From: Betaproteobacteria bacterium
Lineage (GTDB): Bacteria > Pseudomonadota > Gammaproteobacteria > Burkholderiales > SG8-39
DNA length: 61,179 nucleotides
NCBI GenBank assembly: GCA_947476535.1
Contig: CANJRC010000011.1
Location: 1 to 61,179, forward strand
Direction: 5' to 3'
A model generated the notes under the pieces. It made no database searches and had not been told where the DNA came from. It was given only the letters and a program-made list of their open reading frames with translations. This document shows positions 1 through 9,790 of this stretch, piece after piece (positions within the stretch are counted from its first letter, which is position 1; each line of letters starts with the position of its first letter). A program made the position numbers and the translations under genes.

Positions 1-320
1 AAGTCGAACTTGTCGGCGACATAGTTCAGGTAACGCTCGAGCTCCGGCTGGGCGGCGTAGCGCTCGCTCCATTTCCACTCGCGAAACAGCTCATTGGAGA
101 ACGTGAAGCAGTAATCAAGGCTCTCGATGTCGACGCGCGCGCCCGGATAGCGGTTGTGGTGCCAGACACCGCCCACACCTTCGGCGCTCTCAAGGGTGAG
201 CACCGACAGCCCCTGCCGGGTGAAACGGTAAGTGGCATAAATTCCGCCCATGCCCGCCCCAATCACGATTACATCGTAATGATCCTGTGGTGCCACTGTT
301 GTTGCCGGTGTTTTCGTCAT
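1..320 (-). CDS. Flavin-dependent monooxygenase (Baeyer-Villiger/FMO type), N-terminal part, cut by window edge
   Basis: The visible 106 residues begin MTKTPATTVAPQDHYDVIVI. They carry a Rossmann FAD-binding motif GAGMGG near residue 22, followed by GVWHHNRYPGARVDIES, the YPGxRxDxES signature of cyclohexanone- and phenylacetone-monooxygenase-like enzymes. Such enzymes use NADPH and O2 to insert oxygen into ketones or to oxygenate other substrates in the cytoplasm. The ATG at 320 is the start that precedes the Rossmann strand with a normal short leader. The rest of the gene, including the NADPH-binding motif, lies off the window, so substrate and integrity cannot be judged. It is divergent from the TctC gene at 958. 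Confidence 0.85.
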   Translation of the reverse strand, partial: MTKTPATTVAPQDHYDVIVIGAGMGGIYATYRFTRQGLSVLTLESAEGVGGVWHHNRYPGARVDIESLDYCFTFSNELFREWKWSERYAAQPELERYLNYVADKFD

Positions 321-957
321 CGTGTCCAGAAGTAGCTCGGTTGGATTGAACAGGATTTTCCCGAAAGAAAATTGAATCGACAGCGGGGTAAGAGTGCTCG
401 GGAACGCGCACCGATATTAGACCGCTTTTCTGCATAGGGCGATTTCTCGGCCAAGAAAATGGCGGTTTAACCCGGGTATTGCATACGTAGGGGGATAGGA
501 AATACAAACCACCTTTTCCCCATGCGCGACTGTATCGCCGGGCCGACCGACGGTCAAACGCGTGGTGTTTGGTGGAAGTCCTCTTCTCGCGCAGGGTTGT
601 CCTGCTCAGCGTCGACCGGTTGGGGCCGATTTTGACGCTCTCTGGCCGCTGTACGCGAGCGCAGGCCGCGCCGGATCATCAGCACTGTGTCTTGTCTTGA
701 ACCTCAGGCCGCCTGGAAAAGCGCCCACGACGAGCAGAAATTGCCTGCGTTAAATCTGGCTCATTTCCCGACGGTCGAGCTTCCCGATAAATATGTGCAG
801 GCATCTATAATCAAGGCGAGTGATAAAGGGGGACGCAGCACCTCTTGCCCCCCTACTTCCGGGGTTGATGAAAACCGTTTCCCCTGCCTCGAACCCAAGT
901 CGTTGGCCATTGGTTCATCGGCAAGCGATTTTCAACGACCTCATAAAGGTCAATCCA
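321..957. other. Divergent intergenic region, no gene seen
   Basis: This 637-bp stretch separates the leftward monooxygenase from the rightward TctC gene. Open frames here (for example 562-753 on the plus strand) show no recognisable protein features or convincing ribosome binding sites. It probably holds both promoters. The one structure I see is the palindrome at 443-458, listed separately. Confidence 0.6.
443..458. promoter_or_regulatory. Near-perfect 16-bp palindrome, possible operator
   Basis: The bases TTTCTCGGCCAAGAAA are symmetric except for one mismatched pair. The site lies about 120 bp upstream of the monooxygenase start in the divergent spacer, a plausible place for a dimeric regulator. 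No regulator gene is adjacent, so this is only a candidate. Confidence 0.25.
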
Positions 958-1917
958 ATGACTCGTTGCCTATTGCAGACCTGTGTCATGTGCGCCCTCG
1001 CCCTGTTGTCATCGCTGGCACACGCCCAAACCTATCCGTCGCGCACCATCACCATCATCCAGCCGCTGGCCGCCGGCGGCCCGAGCGGCATCGAGGCGCG
1101 CATCATCGCTGCCAAGATCCAGGAACGGCTAAAGGTCACGACCATCGTGGAATCGCGCCCCGGTGCGGGCACCCTGGTCGGCACCAATATCGTCGCCAAG
1201 GCGACACCCGATGGCTACACGCTGGGGCACTTGTACCTCTCGCAATACAGCAATGTGTTCAACAAGGACGGCCCCGCGGATCCACTGCAGCACTTCGAGA
1301 TCATCGGCTCTAACTGGATCGCCCCCTTCGTGTTGTCTGTGAACAATGAGACGAGCAAGGCAAAAACCCTTGCCGAATTCATCGCCTACGCGAAGGCCAA
1401 CCAAGGCAAGCTCAACTATGCGAATACCTCCAACACCGTGCGCCTGACCCAGGAAACCTTCAACAAGCTCGCGGGCATTCAGATGCAGGGCATCGACTAC
1501 AAGGGCAATTCGCAGGCCTCCACCGCGCTGCTGGCCAATGAGGTGCAGTCCTACTTCGGCACCGTTGGCGGCGCGGCGGCCAACACCAAGACCGGCAAGG
1601 TCGTGGTGTTGGGCGTAGCCGACGACAAGCGCATGCCGGGCCTGCCCGACGTGCCCACCATGACCGAACAAGGTTATCCGGTGAAGGCCTACCTTACCGG
1701 TGCCGTGTATGCGCCGGCCGGCGTGCCGAAGAACGTGGTGGCCATCCTCGAGCCCATCGTGCGCGAAGCGGTGGTGTCAACGGAAATGGAAAGGGTGATC
1801 CTGCAGCAGCGCGGCCGCGCCCTCACGGTAACCCGGGAAGAATATGCGAAGATCCTGCGTGACGAAATCGACTTCTGGCGCGGAGCAGCGAAAGCAAACA
1901 ACTTTCAACCGCAATAG
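958..1917 (+). CDS. Tripartite tricarboxylate transporter substrate-binding protein (Bug/TctC family)
   Basis: The product is 319 aa. It has a signal peptide ending LAHA/Q around residue 23, then the family opening (TYPSRTITIIQPLAAGGPSG). Later blocks typical of Bug proteins follow, such as RPGAGTLVGTNIVAKATPDGY and a C-terminus ending WRGAAKANNFQPQ. These periplasmic receptors bind carboxylates. The aspartate usually seen in the GGxxD ligand loop is a glycine here. No TctA or TctB membrane gene is nearby, which is common for Bug proteins. The frame stays open upstream to 820, but the ATG at 958 begins exactly at the signal peptide and has AAAGGT before it. Confidence 0.92.
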   Translation: MTRCLLQTCVMCALALLSSLAHAQTYPSRTITIIQPLAAGGPSGIEARIIAAKIQERLKVTTIVESRPGAGTLVGTNIVAKATPDGYTLGHLYLSQYSNVFNKDGPADPLQHFEIIGSNWIAPFVLSVNNETSKAKTLAEFIAYAKANQGKLNYANTSNTVRLTQETFNKLAGIQMQGIDYKGNSQASTALLANEVQSYFGTVGGAAANTKTGKVVVLGVADDKRMPGLPDVPTMTEQGYPVKAYLTGAVYAPAGVPKNVVAILEPIVREAVVSTEMERVILQQRGRALTVTREEYAKILRDEIDFWRGAAKANNFQPQ

Positions 1918-1942
1918 GCGCGGCTGCATGGACTGGGCGCCG

Positions 1943-2899
1943 CTACTCCGGCTTGATGTCCGCCGCCTTGGCGAACTCCGCATAGAAGCGCCCCGCATCG
2001 AGCAGCTTCTTCGCCGCCACCTGCGCCGTGTCATTGAGGATTTCCAGCTGCAATTTGGCGAGCGATGACTTCACCTCGGCCGACTGCAGGGCGCGCGATG
2101 CGCTGGCGTAGATTTTTTCTGTAGCCTCGGCCGGCGTGCCGGCCCGCACGTTGATCGTGTAGCTGGGCCCGCGAAGCTGGGGAAAGCGCAGCTCGCTGAA
2201 CGTCGGTACATCCTTGAACCCCACCACACGCTGCTCGCCGGTGACGGCCAGCCAGCGCACGCGGTCACCCGAACCGGCCAGCGCACCCTCGCCGGTAAAG
2301 CCCAGGTGCACTTCGCCCGCTGCCAACGCCTGCAGGTACTTTGCTCCACCGCCATACGGAATATGCAGGATGTCGAGGCCCAGTTCACGCATCAGCAACA
2401 GCATGGGAACGCGAACCTGCGCTGCCGACGAGCCATAGTTCATCTTGCCCGGGTTGGCCTTCACATAGGCCACCATCTCGGCGAAGGTTTTCCACGGCGC
2501 GGTCACGGGTGAGCGCAGCACATAGCGCCCCTCGGCCAGCCCGATGACTGGCGGCAGGTCCCTGAACGCATCGAAGCGCAACTCCTTCGAGGTCACGGGC
2601 AGCAGGGCCAGACCTTCGAGGCCCACGACGGCAATGGTGTAGCCATCAGCCGCGGCCTGCTTTGCGACGTGCTCGAGCCCGATGATCTGGTTCGCCCCGG
2701 GGCGGTCTTCGATGACGATCGGCTGGCCGATGAGGCGTGACATTTCGGGCCCCAGGGCGCGGCTCAGCAAGTCCGTGGTCGTCCCGGCGGAGGTCGCCAC
2801 GATCACCCGGATCGGCTTTTCGGGAAAGTCCTTCGCGATCGAAGCGCCAGATACGAGCGCATACACGATACCCACCAACCACTGCGACCGACAATTCAT
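1943..2899 (-). CDS. Tripartite tricarboxylate transporter substrate-binding protein (Bug/TctC family)
   Basis: This is a 318-aa orphan Bug receptor. The start at 2899 has GGGAG about 7 bases upstream and opens a signal peptide (MNCRSQWLVGIVYALVSG, cleavage near ASIA/K). The mature part begins FPEKPIRVIVATSAGTTTD, keeping the ligand-loop aspartate, and later has RPGANQIIGLEHVAKQAAADGY. It lies 22 bp downstream of the serine hydrolase gene on the same strand and is probably co-transcribed with it. It converges on the TctC gene ending at 1917. Confidence 0.92.
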   Translation of the reverse strand: MNCRSQWLVGIVYALVSGASIAKDFPEKPIRVIVATSAGTTTDLLSRALGPEMSRLIGQPIVIEDRPGANQIIGLEHVAKQAAADGYTIAVVGLEGLALLPVTSKELRFDAFRDLPPVIGLAEGRYVLRSPVTAPWKTFAEMVAYVKANPGKMNYGSSAAQVRVPMLLLMRELGLDILHIPYGGGAKYLQALAAGEVHLGFTGEGALAGSGDRVRWLAVTGEQRVVGFKDVPTFSELRFPQLRGPSYTINVRAGTPAEATEKIYASASRALQSAEVKSSLAKLQLEILNDTAQVAAKKLLDAGRFYAEFAKAADIKPE

Positions 2900-2921
2900 C
2901 AAACGCTCCCGGTGAACTAAT

Positions 2922-4178
2922 TCAAAACGCGTCCATTCTCCCACCCAATGACCTCAGTGCGCCGGACAGGAAGGCGCCACGCTCCCGTGTCGGCGCCGGA
3001 TCGCCGCGCCCCGAAGGCTGCTCGAAGACGGCGGTCTGGACGACTACGATTCCCGACTCAGGCTGCACCAGCATGGCCTGCCCATAGACCCCTTGCAGCA
3101 TGAAAGTACGCGAGCGCAACGGCCACAGCCACACCTGGTACCCATAGCCGAGCGACGGCGTCGCCACACCCGGCACGAAAGCGGGCGGCTGCCTTGCTAC
3201 ATCGGTCGCATCGATCAGGTACCCGCGCGGAACGATCTGCTTTCCGTTCCAGGCACCGTCTGCGGCCATCATCAGGCCCAGCCGCCCCCAGTCGCGCAAG
3301 GTGGCATTGAAAAAGGCGTGAGTCCCCTCCCTGCCCTCGGCATCTAGCCGCCACGCGGCATCCTGCTCGGCGCCCAGCGGTCGCCAGATCCATTCGCTGG
3401 TCAGATCCGTGACGCTTCGCCCGCTGGCCGACTCTAGAATGCGCCCCAGCAAGAGCGACTCAATGCTCGCATAGTTGAATTTCTCCCCTGACGGGTCATT
3501 GCGCCGGGTGAAGCTGCGCGCGAACTCGAGAAAGCCGGGCCGCGAGGTCAGGAGTACCGCATTCAGGCGCGCACTGTCGTCCCGGCCGTTATATACCTCG
3601 GTGAACTGCATCCCCGAACTCATGCGCAAGAGGTGGCGGATGCTGCTCGCGCCGTACTCTGCCCCCTTCAATTGCGGAAGGTATTTTTCCGCGGGATCGT
3701 CTAGGGAGGCGATCAGCCCCTTGTCATGCGCGATGCCGATCAGCAAACCGGTAATGCTCTTCGCCATGGAAAACGACAAAAAGCGGGCCGCCTCGTTGCG
3801 CTGGTAGCGATAGCGCTCGACCAGGATCCGACCGTCCTTGAGAATCAGCAGCGCCGTCACCCGCCTGCGCTGGAGGTAGTCATCGAGCGTGTAATCGACG
3901 CCGTCGTATCGATATCGGATTTCAGGCTCACGCTCCGCGCGGAGGAGCGGCACGCTGCTTCCTCCACGTGCAACCTTGCCGTGCACGAAACCGGGAACCT
4001 GCTCCATAGCAGACCAGGAGCCCACACGGTACGGCTGGCTCATGGCCGAGCGTGCCGTGCCGATCGGATAGGACGGCGCACCCAGCTGCTGTTCGTCCGG
4101 CTCCGCAACGACACAAGAAGCAAAAGCCAAGAGCGCAGCATAGAGCGCTGGCCGAAAGCACTTGAAAAATCCGGGCAT
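2922..4178 (-). CDS. Serine hydrolase, beta-lactamase/penicillin-binding-protein class C fold
   Basis: The product is 418 aa with a hydrophobic N-terminus (residues 8-25), consistent with export. The catalytic SxxK motif is S137-M-A-K140, and the YxN-type second motif appears as Y236-A-S. The segment HLLRMSSGMQF is a strong signature of the beta-lactamase family PF00144. Members hydrolyse esters, amides or peptidoglycan-derived peptides, so the substrate cannot be fixed. The ATG at 4178 was chosen because it precedes the signal sequence; the frame is open to 4229. The downstream TctC gene at 2899 probably shares its transcript. Confidence 0.88.
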   Translation of the reverse strand: MPGFFKCFRPALYAALLAFASCVVAEPDEQQLGAPSYPIGTARSAMSQPYRVGSWSAMEQVPGFVHGKVARGGSSVPLLRAEREPEIRYRYDGVDYTLDDYLQRRRVTALLILKDGRILVERYRYQRNEAARFLSFSMAKSITGLLIGIAHDKGLIASLDDPAEKYLPQLKGAEYGASSIRHLLRMSSGMQFTEVYNGRDDSARLNAVLLTSRPGFLEFARSFTRRNDPSGEKFNYASIESLLLGRILESASGRSVTDLTSEWIWRPLGAEQDAAWRLDAEGREGTHAFFNATLRDWGRLGLMMAADGAWNGKQIVPRGYLIDATDVARQPPAFVPGVATPSLGYGYQVWLWPLRSRTFMLQGVYGQAMLVQPESGIVVVQTAVFEQPSGRGDPAPTRERGAFLSGALRSLGGRMDAF

Positions 4179-4298
4179 GATCAGCGTGTCGACAAGGTGC
4201 GCCGCAAACAGGTCGCCGACCCACTGCACGTGACGGCCCGGGTCACGCAGTCCATCGGCTAACTGGCGTCGAGATTCTAATGCGACGCAGAGGATGCC

Positions 4299-4400
4299 TC
4301 AGATCGCGGACCCGCTCGGAATGCGCCCGGGCACGGGCGCCGGTTTCTTCGGTTGCTTGGGTTTCTTCTCTTCCCTGCGCTGCTTGTCGCGATTGCCCAT
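4299..4400 (-). CDS. Small lysine/proline-rich protein, 33 aa
   Basis: A 33-codon frame starts at an ATG preceded by AAAAGGAAGTCAC, a strong ribosome binding site. The protein begins MGNRDKQRREEKKPKQPKKP and is highly basic, with no membrane segment. Tiny proteins of this MGNRxKQRREEKKPK type recur in proteobacteria as uncharacterised conserved proteins. It is too short for most gene finders. The strong start signal and composition support it, but there is no functional evidence. Confidence 0.6.
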   Translation of the reverse strand: MGNRDKQRREEKKPKQPKKPAPVPGRIPSGSAI

Positions 4401-4436
4401 GTGACTTCCTTTTCTCGAGAATTTATCTGAAAGCTT

Positions 4437-4694
4437 TCAGCGCGGCTTGCGCGACGCCGGACTGGCAAGATCGAGATCCGCCTGCACCTGATCGCGGCTG
4501 CGCTCGTAGATCAGCTCGCGCCCCATGATGCTGCCGGCATAGGAGAGCCCCTTGCTGGTCGGTGAGAGTTCGCACTTGACGTTGTGGACACCCTCGCCCA
4601 ATACCACCGTGATGCCACTCGCGCGCTTGCTGAGGACCACGACTTCCATCAGTTGCCCGGACTCGGTGCGAACCTTGATTTTTTCGTTTTGCAT
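4437..4694 (-). CDS. Conserved hypothetical protein, 85 aa
   Basis: I read the start at the ATG at 4694 (MQNEKIKVRTESGQLMEVVV); the frame is open 25 codons further upstream, where composition looks less protein-like. The sequence looks like a small beta-rich cytoplasmic domain with no signal peptide, membrane segment or cysteine cluster, and it ends in a basic tail. It resembles a widespread uncharacterised betaproteobacterial protein, but I cannot name a family. It lies just downstream of the outer-membrane protein gene at 5538 on the same strand. Confidence 0.65.
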   Translation of the reverse strand: MQNEKIKVRTESGQLMEVVVLSKRASGITVVLGEGVHNVKCELSPTSKGLSYAGSIMGRELIYERSRDQVQADLDLASPASRKPR

Positions 4695-4773
4695 GCTGGC
4701 ATCCGCGGCATTGGGTGAAAGGGCTTGACGTGGATCGAGAATAACACCCTGCCCGCACCCGCGGATCATCGAA

Positions 4774-5538
4774 TCAGCGGTTGATCGTCAGCCCGATCAA
4801 TCCCAGCGACTCGACAACGCCCTGGTTGAGGCCGCGACCAGCGGCGAGGTTCAGTGAGACTCCCTTGAAAAACTCGTATTGGCCGCCCAGGCGCATCGTG
4901 ACCGCCGACCCCGCACCGGGTGCGCTGGGCTTGCTCGCATAGTACTCGGCAAAAAACAGCAGGGGGTCGGTGACTCGCCATCGCACGGCGCTCCCGGCAA
5001 ACCAGGCATCTCCCGTACGCCTGGAACGCTGCTCCACCGCGGTCCAGGTAAAGCCCGCATTGATATCCACCATCGCAGTACCCAGGGAGAAAGTCCCGAT
5101 ACCCAGCCCGGTGAAATCCGCATACCCGGTCCCAAGGCCCGATTTCACCGTCGCCGTGGGTAGTTTCACCGTGCCGCTGGCGGAAAGCCTGAAAGGCAGG
5201 CTCGAGGCCTGCCAGAGCGGTCCTTTCATTCCGAGATTCACATCGAGGATGCCCTCCCCCGCTCGCTGGGCGGCAGGGTCGCGATCCCGTAGCCAGCCGT
5301 AGCCGGCACGCACGGAGATTTCCGATCTCGCATTCAGTCCCGTGGCAAGGGACACGGTGGCTGTCCGCGTATCGACGCTGCCGCTTCGCAGCGTATCGTA
5401 GGCGGGAACCCACTCGTGTTCTTCCGGGGAATGAATGCTCGCGTCGTCGACCACCAGCGGGCTGATGGCTAAAGCGCCGGACGCCATACAAACAAGCATC
5501 GTGGCGGCCAGCAGCAGGTAAGCGGGAATTCGACGCAC
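4774..5538 (-). CDS. Probable outer-membrane beta-barrel protein (MetA/phenol-degradation type)
   Basis: The 254-aa product has a signal peptide (MRRIPAYLLLAATMLVCMA, cleavage near ALA/I). It is then mostly alternating hydrophobic/polar strands such as ATVSLATGLNARSEISVRAG and GGQYEFFKGVSLNLAAGRG, ending in a strand with a terminal arginine. This pattern resembles the outer-membrane channel family that includes MetA of phenol degradation (PF13557). The location is inferred to be the outer membrane. The substrate is unknown and the family call is moderate. Confidence 0.6.
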   Translation of the reverse strand: MRRIPAYLLLAATMLVCMASGALAISPLVVDDASIHSPEEHEWVPAYDTLRSGSVDTRTATVSLATGLNARSEISVRAGYGWLRDRDPAAQRAGEGILDVNLGMKGPLWQASSLPFRLSASGTVKLPTATVKSGLGTGYADFTGLGIGTFSLGTAMVDINAGFTWTAVEQRSRRTGDAWFAGSAVRWRVTDPLLFFAEYYASKPSAPGAGSAVTMRLGGQYEFFKGVSLNLAAGRGLNQGVVESLGLIGLTINR

Positions 5539-5684
5539 GATACGGGGTCCTTAGCGAGGCGCGCGCACTATGCGCTTACCCGACATCATGGAGTCGCGCC
5601 ATGCACCTGCACTCAACCGGGTTTTTACGTGCCCGATTTTACCGGCAGATGACCGCTGGAAGGACGCGACAAGTGCGATGCCTG

Positions 5685-6050
5685 TCAGGGCTTCTTCACG
5701 GCCTTGGACAGGCGCTCGAAGATTTCCGAGGAGGCCTGAAGCACCGATTTGAGCGGATTCTGGCCGCAGGACTCAATCAACATGCTGCGCAACTCCTCCG
5801 GCGCGGTATCGCCACCGACAATGCTGTCGGCATTGCGCAAGGCGGCAGTCGCACTGTTCATGCCGGTGAAGTATCCCAGCAGCCAGCTGGTGTAGATCGT
5901 ATTGACGACATTGGGATCCCGCGACGCCAGTTGCAACATCTGATCGCAAGTAAAAAGCCCCGCTCCCTTCACCGAGAAATCCCCGGCCGCGCCGGCCAGG
6001 CCCGGGGAACACATCAAGATCACGACCAAGAGCCTTTTTACCGCACGCAC
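5685..6050 (-). CDS. Small secreted protein with two cysteines, unknown function
   Basis: The protein is 121 aa with a signal peptide (MRAVKRLLVVILMCSPGLAG, cleavage near AAG). The mature part is helical and has two cysteines, C35 (LFTCDQML) and C94 (MLIESCGQ), well placed to form a periplasmic disulfide. The layout recalls the small HdeA/Rap1a-like periplasmic proteins, but no decisive motif is seen. It is followed on the same strand by the outer-membrane protein gene at 5538, about 150 bp away. Confidence 0.65.
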   Translation of the reverse strand: MRAVKRLLVVILMCSPGLAGAAGDFSVKGAGLFTCDQMLQLASRDPNVVNTIYTSWLLGYFTGMNSATAALRNADSIVGGDTAPEELRSMLIESCGQNPLKSVLQASSEIFERLSKAVKKP

Positions 6051-6161
6051 ACGTACCTCCTGCAGAAACTGAAAACCGCAATTTCAGACCAAACTGCAAC
6101 AGCAGGCAAGTTGCGCTGCGGGGCTGCTTCGAACCGCAAGAACATGCCCGGCGCCGTCACG

Positions 6162-7475
6162 TCACGGGCCGGACCCGCCCGGCTCGTCCATGAACAGCGT
6201 GGCTGGCTGCTCCAGCAATTGCTTGATCGTCTGGATGAAAGCGGCCGCATCCCACCCGTCCACAACGCGATGATCGAATGCGGAGGACAGGTTCATCAAG
6301 GTTCGCACCTCCATGCGCCCCTGCACCACCACCGGACGCTCGACCAACTTGTTGATGCCGACGATGGCGACTTCCGGATAGTTGATGATGGGTGTGAAGG
6401 CAATGCCGCCCATGGGGCCCAGGCTGGTGATCGTGATGGTGGATCCGCCCAACTCGTCACGGCCGATCTTCCCCGCCCGCGCCTTGTCGGTAAGGCGTGC
6501 AATTCCGGCGGCGCATTCCCACAGCCCCAGCGCCTGAGCGTTGCGCAGCACCGGCACGATCAGGCCACTCGGAGTCTGCGTGGCAATGCCGGCGTGCACC
6601 GGCCGGTAGCGGCGGAGCACGCCGTTGTCGTCGTCATAGCGCGCATTGAGGCCGGCATGTTCCGGCAGCGCGCGCACCAGCGCCCTGACCACAAAGGGCA
6701 ACAACGACAGCCGCGGGCGGGATCCAGCATACTTCTCGTTCAAGTGCGAACGCAACGACTGCAGCGCCGTCATGTCCACTTCTTCGACATACGAGAAATG
6801 CGGGATGCGCCGCTTGGCTTCCTGCATTTGTTCGGCGATCCTGCGCCGGATGCCGATTACTTTGATTTCCTCGACCTCCGCGCGAGCGACGGCTGAAACG
6901 GGAATCTGGCCTGCCCGCTGCTCCGCGCTCGACGCGACGCTGCCCGTCGGCGCGGCCGCACGCGCGGCATCGAGATCGCCATGCATGATCCTTCCGCCAG
7001 GCCCGGTGCCGCGCAGCTCCTGCAGCTGCAGGCCCAATTCGCGCGCTCGCCGGCGCACCGCGGGCAAAGCAAAAGGCTTCTCGTCGGTTCGGCCTGCATC
7101 GTTCGGGCGCAGCGCGGCCGACGCCGCTGACGGCATCGCGGCCTCCCCTGCCTCAATCCGCACACTAGGAAAAATCGGCACAATCGGTGGCTGCGACACG
7201 GCCGTCGCCGACCCCGCCTCCCCCACGCCGGCGTTGGCCACCTCGTAGACGACCAGTTCGGTTCCCACCGGGACCGAGTCGCCTTCCTTGCCGTGGATGC
7301 TGACGATCACACCACTGAAAGGAGACGGGATTTCCACCACGGCCTTGTCGGTGGCGACATCGACCAATGGGGCATCTTCGGCAATGACATCACCCGCCTT
7401 CACGTGCCACTTGGTGATTTCCGCCTCCGTCGTTCCTTCACCGACGTCGGGGAGCTTGAAGGTACGCAACGTCAT
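6162..7475 (-). CDS. bkdB: Dihydrolipoamide acyltransferase, E2 of branched-chain 2-oxoacid dehydrogenase
   Basis: The 437-aa protein has an N-terminal lipoyl domain (residues 1-79) with the lipoylated lysine at K44 in VATDKAVVEIP. An alanine/proline-rich linker and a peripheral-subunit-binding domain (about 135-171, ending GTGPGGRIMHGDLDA) follow, then the catalytic domain with H402RVVDG407. It transfers acyl groups from lipoamide to CoA in the cytoplasmic multienzyme complex. The ATG at 7475 lies one base after the stop of E1beta; a GTG four codons upstream is possible. Order and spacing show a single E1alpha-E1beta-E2 operon. No E3 gene follows, so a shared E3 is likely. Confidence 0.92.
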   Translation of the reverse strand: MTLRTFKLPDVGEGTTEAEITKWHVKAGDVIAEDAPLVDVATDKAVVEIPSPFSGVIVSIHGKEGDSVPVGTELVVYEVANAGVGEAGSATAVSQPPIVPIFPSVRIEAGEAAMPSAASAALRPNDAGRTDEKPFALPAVRRRARELGLQLQELRGTGPGGRIMHGDLDAARAAAPTGSVASSAEQRAGQIPVSAVARAEVEEIKVIGIRRRIAEQMQEAKRRIPHFSYVEEVDMTALQSLRSHLNEKYAGSRPRLSLLPFVVRALVRALPEHAGLNARYDDDNGVLRRYRPVHAGIATQTPSGLIVPVLRNAQALGLWECAAGIARLTDKARAGKIGRDELGGSTITITSLGPMGGIAFTPIINYPEVAIVGINKLVERPVVVQGRMEVRTLMNLSSAFDHRVVDGWDAAAFIQTIKQLLEQPATLFMDEPGGSGP

Positions 7476-7476
7476 G

Positions 7477-8499
7477 TCAGGCACCACCGTCGCTGGTCAC
7501 GCGCCGCAGGGCTTCACCGACGCGCGCAGGCCCCGGAAAATACTGCCACTCGAAGGCATGCGGATACGGCGTATCCCACCCTGTCACCCGCTCGATGGGC
7601 GCCTCGAGCTTGAAGAAGCACTCTTCCTGGACCATGGCCGAGAGCTCGGCACCGTATCCGCTGGTGCGCGTGGCCTCGTGCACGATCACGCAGCGACCGG
7701 TCTTGTTCACCGACGCTGCGATGGCTTCGATGTCCACCGGCACCAGCGTGCGCAGATCGATGATCTCGGCGTCGATGCCGGTTTCCGCCGCCGCGGCGAG
7801 CGACACGTGGACCATGGTCCCGTAGGTGAGTACCGTTACCGCCGCTCCGGGTCGCACGATGGATGCCTTGCCAATGGGAATGCGGTAGTGACCCTCGGGC
7901 ACTTCGCTCATGGGGTGCTTTGCCCACGGCGTGGCCGGACGGTCCGGATGCCCGTCGAAGGGGCCGTTGTAGAGGCGCTTGGGCTCGAAGAAGACCACCG
8001 GGTCATCATCCTCGGTGGCGCTGATCAACAAGCCCTTCGCGTCGTACGGGTTGGACGGCATGATGGTGGTCAGTCCGCACACATGGGTGAACAGCGCCTC
8101 CGGGCTCTGGCTGTGCGTCTGCCCGCCGAAAATGCCCCCGCCGCAGGGCGCGCGCACGGTGATCGGGCACCACCATTCGGCGCCGGAACGGTAGCGGATG
8201 CGCGCCGCCTCCGACACCAATTGGTCGTACGCCGGGTAGATGTAGTCGGCGAACTGGATCTCGGCCACGGGTCGCAGGCCATAGGCGCCCATGCCGACCG
8301 CGAGGGCGACGATCCCGCCTTCCGCGATCGGCGTGTCAAAGACGCGCTGCCGGCCGTACTTCTTCTGCAGGCCATCGGTAACGCGAAACACCCCGCCGAA
8401 ATAACCGACGTCTTCCCCGAAGATCAGCACATTCGGGTCGCGCTCGAGCAGCACGTCCATTGCCGAGTTGAGGGCCTGCACCATGTTCATGCTGGGCAT
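7477..8499 (-). CDS. bkdA2: 2-oxoisovalerate dehydrogenase E1 component, beta subunit
   Basis: This 340-aa subunit opens MPSMNMVQALNSAMDVLL and has the conserved GEDVGYFGGVFRVTDGL block with the thiamin-binding glutamate at E29. It also has FDTPIAEGGIVALAVGMGAYG. The stretch PKRLYNGPFDGH in the middle is typical of branched-chain rather than pyruvate E1beta proteins. With E1alpha it decarboxylates branched-chain 2-oxoacids and acylates the E2 lipoyl group. Its ATG at 8499 is two bases after the E1alpha stop, indicating tight co-expression. Confidence 0.93.
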   Translation of the reverse strand: MPSMNMVQALNSAMDVLLERDPNVLIFGEDVGYFGGVFRVTDGLQKKYGRQRVFDTPIAEGGIVALAVGMGAYGLRPVAEIQFADYIYPAYDQLVSEAARIRYRSGAEWWCPITVRAPCGGGIFGGQTHSQSPEALFTHVCGLTTIMPSNPYDAKGLLISATEDDDPVVFFEPKRLYNGPFDGHPDRPATPWAKHPMSEVPEGHYRIPIGKASIVRPGAAVTVLTYGTMVHVSLAAAAETGIDAEIIDLRTLVPVDIEAIAASVNKTGRCVIVHEATRTSGYGAELSAMVQEECFFKLEAPIERVTGWDTPYPHAFEWQYFPGPARVGEALRRVTSDGGA

Positions 8500-8501
8500 G
8501 G

Positions 8502-9749
<1,248 letters not shown>

Positions 9750-9790
9750 TTACACAGCAGGCGCAGCGCGCGCTTTGCCTGTCCATCGTA

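Noticed and set aside
562-753. A 63-codon plus-strand frame in the divergent spacer
   Set aside because: No ribosome binding site, low-information composition and no family resemblance.
687-1313. A 208-codon plus-strand frame overlapping the first TctC gene
   Set aside because: It overlaps the signal peptide and receptor domain of TctC out of frame, with no plausible start signal or domain.
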